From contig JAFXAZ010000032.1 in assembly GCA_017521985.1 (NCBI GenBank), positions 1 to 57,227 on the forward strand: DNA of 57,227 nucleotides, written 5' to 3'. Position 1 is the stretch's first letter. Each line of letters begins with the position of its first letter. The notes beneath the pieces are model-generated. The model saw only the letters and a list, made by a program, of their open reading frames with translations. It searched no databases and was not told where the DNA came from. The DNA comes from Lachnospiraceae bacterium (lineage in GTDB: Bacteria > Bacillota > Clostridia > Lachnospirales > Lachnospiraceae). This document shows, one piece after another, positions 52,809 through 57,227 of this stretch. The position numbers were made by a program, and so were the translations under genes.

Positions 52809-54494
52809 CTATTCAGCCACGTATGCATCGTATGCTTCTTGTACGATTTCAATCAGTCTGTCAACATTAAGATTATTTAATGTTCCTAAATATTCGCTTT
52901 CAAAATTGTCCAGTGATTTGGTACCATTTACATATGCAACCAGCATCTGATCATAATAAGTTTCAATCTCTGATAGTATTCTGGAATATTCTGCAGAAAC
53001 GTCACCTGAATAAACTAATGAAGGCATGAAATAAATATCATCACTCACTTTGCACCAATTCTCAAGTGCTTTCTTCTGTCCTGCTAAAGTTAAATACTGT
53101 TCCATATATTCATCCTGTTGGATACTGATTAATCCACTATATCCTAAACTATACCCAGCCATAGCCTGCTGAATGGTCCAGCCATCAGGGTTATTCATGA
53201 TCAAATCTGTATATGTAGGATATCCATCTACCATATTGTAGCTAACACCTTCCATACCATAATTCCAGAAATTGATACCCTCTTCAGTGTAACCATAATT
53301 CAAGAATTTCGCTGCAATTTCTGGATTCTTACAACTAGGAAGAATACATGCTCCAAAAGTTGATGTAAGAGATGAATATGAAGGCTTTATAGTAGCGTCG
53401 CCTTTATTTGCCACAAGACCTGTCATTCCGGTCAATTCAAACTTCGGATCTGTCTCATTCATCTGTTTCTGAATTGTTCCAATTCCGCCAGCAACAGCAC
53501 CATACCACACACCTGAGCTACCATTCATTAAATTTGCTTTAGATGTAGCCGAATCTACTGTTGCGAATTCAGCGTCTAACAATTTTTCTTCATATAATTT
53601 ATTCAAATAAGCAAGAGCATCTTTCAGCTCAACTTCCGCCAAACCATAATGTACTTCACCATTCTCAACATAAAAATCTGTCGTTGGTAAACCAAAACCA
53701 TTTGCAATTCCACCGGTAGCTAATGCTGACCACAATTGGCTATACGTTAAAGACATCGGAGTTTCTGCACCTTTTTTATCGCGGAAAGCAACAAGCACAT
53801 CATATAATTCATCAGGAGTTTCAGGAATTTCCATATTCAAATCTTTCAGCCAGTCCCATCTGATGATCATTCCACTTGTTACCATCATGTATTGACTTTC
53901 TTTGAACATTGCTGCACGATAAACTTCTCCCTCAGTAGTCTTCGCACCCTTGCCGTATAAAAAATTACTTTCAAGAAGTGCTTTGTAATCAGGCATGCAT
54001 TCATCCAAATATTCATCAAGCGGAACAATCAATCCATCCTCAACACATAGCTCTGGAGAAGCAGGAAGAAAATTCAGATTATTCCATATAATATCATAAT
54101 CACCAATGTCACCACCGGCTAACAGCAACTTAAATGCATCATTACTTAATTCTACTAATTCAACATTTACTCCTGTTCTTTTCTCAAGTTCCTCAATAAA
54201 AGGTGTTTCTTGTCTACTTGCATAATTCGCTGTAACAGCAGCATCCTCCCATGTAGCAATTTTCAATGTTACGTCTGTGTCAAGAGGGTAAGTCACGCCA
54301 ACTTCAGGTTCAGGAATTGCATCCACACTACTTGATGCTGCTTCAGATGATTCTTTTACTACGGTACTCTCTTTTGATTCCTGAGCAGAACTTGAAGTTT
54401 TTGTTGCATCGTCACCGCAACCAGTCATTAATCCTGCGACAAGAATACTTGCCAATGAAATACTAAGAAGTCTCTTTAAAAAATTTTTCTTCAT
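52809..54494 (-). CDS. Extracellular solute-binding lipoprotein of the ABC transporter (LplA-like)
   Basis: This 561-aa lipoprotein has the signal MKKNFLKRLLSISLASILVA followed by lipobox LMTGC (Cys26), then a Ser/Thr-rich linker to about 60. The body is of the large family-1 binding-protein type associated with LplB/LplC permeases. Ligands are probably oligosaccharides from plant or host glycans. The exact ligand cannot be read. AAAGGTGG precedes the start. It is the first gene of the locus and is divergent from the AraC regulator. Confidence 0.9.
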   Translation of the reverse strand: MKKNFLKRLLSISLASILVAGLMTGCGDDATKTSSSAQESKESTVVKESSEAASSSVDAIPEPEVGVTYPLDTDVTLKIATWEDAAVTANYASRQETPFIEELEKRTGVNVELVELSNDAFKLLLAGGDIGDYDIIWNNLNFLPASPELCVEDGLIVPLDEYLDECMPDYKALLESNFLYGKGAKTTEGEVYRAAMFKESQYMMVTSGMIIRWDWLKDLNMEIPETPDELYDVLVAFRDKKGAETPMSLTYSQLWSALATGGIANGFGLPTTDFYVENGEVHYGLAEVELKDALAYLNKLYEEKLLDAEFATVDSATSKANLMNGSSGVWYGAVAGGIGTIQKQMNETDPKFELTGMTGLVANKGDATIKPSYSSLTSTFGACILPSCKNPEIAAKFLNYGYTEEGINFWNYGMEGVSYNMVDGYPTYTDLIMNNPDGWTIQQAMAGYSLGYSGLISIQQDEYMEQYLTLAGQKKALENWCKVSDDIYFMPSLVYSGDVSAEYSRILSEIETYYDQMLVAYVNGTKSLDNFESEYLGTLNNLNVDRLIEIVQEAYDAYVAE

Positions 54495-54549
54495 AATATT
54501 ACCACCTTTCGTAATTATATTTATTATGTTTTCTGTCAGTCTTTAAATC

Positions 54550-54584
54550 TAACATGATTCCGGGATAGTGTATACATCATGTTA
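54550..54584. promoter_or_regulatory. Inverted repeat in the binding-protein leader, candidate operator
   Basis: TAACATGAT (54550-54558) and ATCATGTTA (54576-54584) are perfect 9-bp arms around 17 bases. The site lies in the divergent region between the transporter operon and its AraC-type regulator, just downstream of the likely transcription start. Confidence 0.4.
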
Positions 54585-54607
54585 AAGTATTCAAATGACT
54601 TGTGTGT

Positions 54608-54616
54608 ATTATAACA
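54608..54616 (-). promoter_or_regulatory. Extended -10 promoter of the transporter operon
   Basis: On the minus strand TGTTATAAT gives an extended -10 element. The -35 region is weak, as in activator-dependent promoters. Confidence 0.45.
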
Positions 54617-54741
54617 AGTTCTTAATTCACATGTATAGATTCATTTTTCTACTTTTATCCTTCAATATGTTAACTTATTTGATTGTTACTTTTTAAATTA
54701 AAACTGTAACTTTTTAATACTTTTCCTTCCCTTTCATTTCA

Positions 54742-54750
54742 TGATATAAT
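54742..54750 (+). promoter_or_regulatory. Extended -10 promoter of the AraC regulator gene
   Basis: TGATATAAT at 54742-54750 is an extended -10 element without a good -35 box, 64 bp before the regulator's ATG. Confidence 0.45.
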
Positions 54751-54813
54751 TTAATTATTATGTAAAGCGTCAGCAATTTTATATACTTAGAAGGTTTAGA
54801 AGGAGTAAGCAAA

Positions 54814-57039
54814 ATGACTATTCTCAATAGAAGTAATAATAATAGAAGCGTCTTGTGGAAATGGACATTCTCATATCTTTGCCTTTTGTTCATTCCCACA
54901 CTTACCATTTTTATCAACTACTTTACCAATTTATCTGCACTAAAGAAAGAATATACAAACGCGTATCAACTTATGCTACAGAATTATGAAATAACTTTAA
55001 ACGATAAAACAACCAATATGCATAATTTTTATAATTATGTTGTAAATCTGGATTCATTTAACTCTATAATTAAATATCAAACAAAAGACAAATATTTTTA
55101 TAATACAAGTTACCTTCTACAACAAGCACTATTTCAGAATAAATATGGTAATGACGATTTAAACTGTACCATTTACTTATCACAAGTTGACTTTATAGCG
55201 TCCTCTAACAATAGTTGTCACAGACTTTTATTTCATAGTTCACTACAGGATTCTTCCGATTTAATTCCTGAATACGAAGAATGGCAGGATTTTATGTCTG
55301 GACATTTCACAGAGAATTGTTTTATTAATACCAACTTAAGTGATAGCAATAGTCCCTGCTTGATATATGCACAAACTTTATTTCGCGGGCTTAAAGGACC
55401 TGTAACCATTTTCATTTCGACTCCTTTAGATAAAATTTTTACAACTATCGGCAATATGCAAAATGGTGTTTCGCTATTACTCCATACAGCAGATAATAAG
55501 TTATTTTTGCTTGATAAGAATGGTATTACTGCTACAAATGAAGAGTTGTTTCTTGACAATAATTTATTTATAATTTCTACCAAAGAACATATTACAAACA
55601 ATACGTTTCAAGACGAAAATGCTATTACCTGTTATTTACTAGTAAGCAAAGAAGTTTTCAATAAAAACTTGCAACTTATACGACTTAATTTCCTCACTTG
55701 TATTCTACTTACAATATTAATAAGCATAATTGTCATGATTTACATGCTACATAGCAACTATCGTCCTATAACAAATCTGATGTCGGAATTTGATTTAAAT
55801 AATAGCAAAGGAAATGAATTCTCTATAATAATTGACAACCATAAACAATTACACAGTAATTTATCGGCTAGTAAACTTACGATTCTTCATCAAAAGCAAG
55901 AACTCTTGAACAGCAAGCTTCTTTCTATTCTTAAAGGGCGTATGAGTGAGGCGGAACAGTTAAAGATATGGAATGATTACAACATTGATGCAAATAATAA
56001 TTGCTCGTTAGTAGGTTTTATGATAACACCAGTTGACGAGCAAAAAATGAAATACGATGATTTAATCTTTTTTCTTGTAAATAATATATTTTGCGATTTG
56101 TTTCAAAATGACAATTATTATCATATAGAAGACGGATGTTTTATTTATTACTTATTTGTATCTGAAAATCTTACTTCAGAGGTTTGGTATGCTGATACTT
56201 GTGAAAAACTCGATTATTTATGCAACTTAGTCATCGATAAATTTGCCTGTAATATTGTCGCTTCTATAAGCGAACCTGGAACAAATTTGATGCACTGCAA
56301 ATTTTTGCACAAAAACATAATTGAAAATTTTGAACTCCAAGAACTGATTGGTGGCAATGGCTTTGTTAATAATTCATCAAAAAATATTCACAATTCTTAT
56401 GACTCAATCCGTGAATACATAAACATTAAAATACATGATGCCATAAAATCTGGAAACCAAATTGAAGCTCTCAGTATTTCCGATCAACTATTTCTCCATA
56501 TTGGAAAAATGCCTTTTTCAACAGTCAAAACAATAATATTTAATATATTTAGTAATACGATTGAGTTATACAGTACATATACAACGGATTCCATACAACA
56601 GATGCACGCCTTAAACCATGTCAACTCAATAATGCAGAGTGATAGCTTAGATAAACTTTCTTTTTCTTTTAAGGAGTATATTCAATTTATATGTGACGAT
56701 ATCTCTAGAAAATATCATAATGAGAGCAATGAAATTATAATTAATATTCAAAATATCGTTATAGAGAACTACAATAACAAGAATCTAAGCGTCAGTTTTA
56801 TTGCAGATTCGCTTGGTCGAAACTCTAAATATATTTCTAGATTATTCAAAGAGGGAACTGGAATCGGTCTTTTAGATTATATTAACCAATACAGAATTTG
56901 TGAGGCACAAAAAATTATGAATTCAAAAAAATATACCGTGGAAAAGATTGCTGAAATGGTTGGTTATGATAATGTTCAAACATTTCGAAGATCTTTTGTA
57001 AAATATACTGGTAAAACCCCCAGTGAATTCGGCAAATAA
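54814..57039 (+). CDS. Membrane-bound AraC-family regulator (YesN/YtdP-like)
   Basis: This 741-aa protein has a transmembrane helix at about 16-36, an extracytoplasmic sensor region (about 37-289), a second helix (about 290-312), a cytoplasmic linker, and a C-terminal AraC/XylS double helix-turn-helix domain (about 645-741: SVSFIADSLGRNSKYISRLFKE, then VEKIAEMVGYDNVQTFRRSF, ending KYTGKTPSEFGK). Regulators of this build sense extracellular ligands and activate adjacent carbohydrate uptake operons. It is divergent from the binding-protein gene. AGAAGGAG precedes the start. Its codon use is more AT-rich than that of the nitrogen cluster. Confidence 0.88.
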   Translation: MTILNRSNNNRSVLWKWTFSYLCLLFIPTLTIFINYFTNLSALKKEYTNAYQLMLQNYEITLNDKTTNMHNFYNYVVNLDSFNSIIKYQTKDKYFYNTSYLLQQALFQNKYGNDDLNCTIYLSQVDFIASSNNSCHRLLFHSSLQDSSDLIPEYEEWQDFMSGHFTENCFINTNLSDSNSPCLIYAQTLFRGLKGPVTIFISTPLDKIFTTIGNMQNGVSLLLHTADNKLFLLDKNGITATNEELFLDNNLFIISTKEHITNNTFQDENAITCYLLVSKEVFNKNLQLIRLNFLTCILLTILISIIVMIYMLHSNYRPITNLMSEFDLNNSKGNEFSIIIDNHKQLHSNLSASKLTILHQKQELLNSKLLSILKGRMSEAEQLKIWNDYNIDANNNCSLVGFMITPVDEQKMKYDDLIFFLVNNIFCDLFQNDNYYHIEDGCFIYYLFVSENLTSEVWYADTCEKLDYLCNLVIDKFACNIVASISEPGTNLMHCKFLHKNIIENFELQELIGGNGFVNNSSKNIHNSYDSIREYINIKIHDAIKSGNQIEALSISDQLFLHIGKMPFSTVKTIIFNIFSNTIELYSTYTTDSIQQMHALNHVNSIMQSDSLDKLSFSFKEYIQFICDDISRKYHNESNEIIINIQNIVIENYNNKNLSVSFIADSLGRNSKYISRLFKEGTGIGLLDYINQYRICEAQKIMNSKKYTVEKIAEMVGYDNVQTFRRSFVKYTGKTPSEFGK

Positions 57040-57126
57040 GGTTTTATAATAAAATAAATGTTGGAGTGTATGTTTAAAAAATTGTACTGAGTATTCCGGC
57101 ACCCGTGTCCATGCTGTCCGGGCATA

Positions 57127-57178
57127 GGAAACCGCAAATCCGTTTTTAAGGAAACCGCCATTCCGCTGGTGGAAACCG
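57127..57178. mobile_element. Possible insertion-sequence end with short repeats
   Basis: GGAAACCG occurs three times, at 57127, 57150 and 57171 (spacing 23 and 21 bp), in a GC-richer stretch unlike the flanking AT-rich DNA. Multiple short terminal repeats are a feature of IS21-like elements, whose transposase genes would lie beyond the window. The identification is tentative. Confidence 0.25.
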
Positions 57179-57227
57179 TTATCATAAAACTTTAAAATGT
57201 AGTTATGCACCAACAGGTGTAAATACA

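Overview
The window looks like the chromosome of a low-to-moderate GC Firmicute, most likely a gut or rumen Lachnospiraceae-type Clostridium. This is inferred from the combination of type III glutamine synthetase, an ammonium transporter fused to P-II, an LL-diaminopimelate aminotransferase, a domain-swapped membrane GH3 enzyme, a T-box leader, AGGAGG-type ribosome binding sites and intrinsic terminators. No tRNA, rRNA or CRISPR array was seen.

Layout. (1) 1-5.8 kb: a DUF3048 lipoprotein, then a GH3 glycosidase and an MFS transporter on the minus strand. (2) 6.0-7.6 kb: an AbiEi/AbiEii toxin-antitoxin pair. (3) 7.7-9.4 kb and 41.6-43.7 kb: two near-identical, isolated copies of a VirD4/TraG coupling-protein gene in the same orientation, each with a different in-frame internal deletion. 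(4) 9.5-41.5 kb: a nitrogen cluster. The minus strand carries gdhA, glnN, amt-PII, a 55-aa small protein, asnB and then purC-purA-purB-guaA-glmS-pyrG-purF-carA-carB-dapL-nitrilase-nadE. The plus strand carries a disassembled glutamate synthase, a type I glutamine synthetase and an ANTAR-domain regulator. (5) 43.8-57.0 kb: a glycan-utilisation locus (ABC transporter, beta-helix protein, esterase, Gfo/Idh dehydrogenase, AraC regulator) whose end next to the second VirD4 copy is decayed into pseudogenes.

How it fits together. The central cluster makes glutamine and glutamate (GDH, two glutamine synthetases, GOGAT, Amt) and then spends them: AsnB, GuaA, GlmS, PyrG, PurF, CarA and the GOGAT amidotransferase subunit all use the glutamine amide, while PurA and PurC use aspartate. 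Six leader elements precede purC (two), glnN (one), gdhA (two) and the glutamate synthase operon (one). In each, a small hairpin with a six-base loop of form A-x-x-G-x-x overlaps the 5' half of an intrinsic terminator. That is the signature of ANTAR-protein antitermination targets, and an ANTAR protein is the last gene of the glutamate synthase operon. Its receiver domain lacks the phospho-acceptor aspartate. The most interesting proposal from this window is therefore a self-contained, RNA-based glutamine-economy regulon in which one in-cis antiterminator couples nitrogen assimilation to nucleotide, amino-sugar and NAD synthesis. asnB has in addition an asparagine-type T-box leader.
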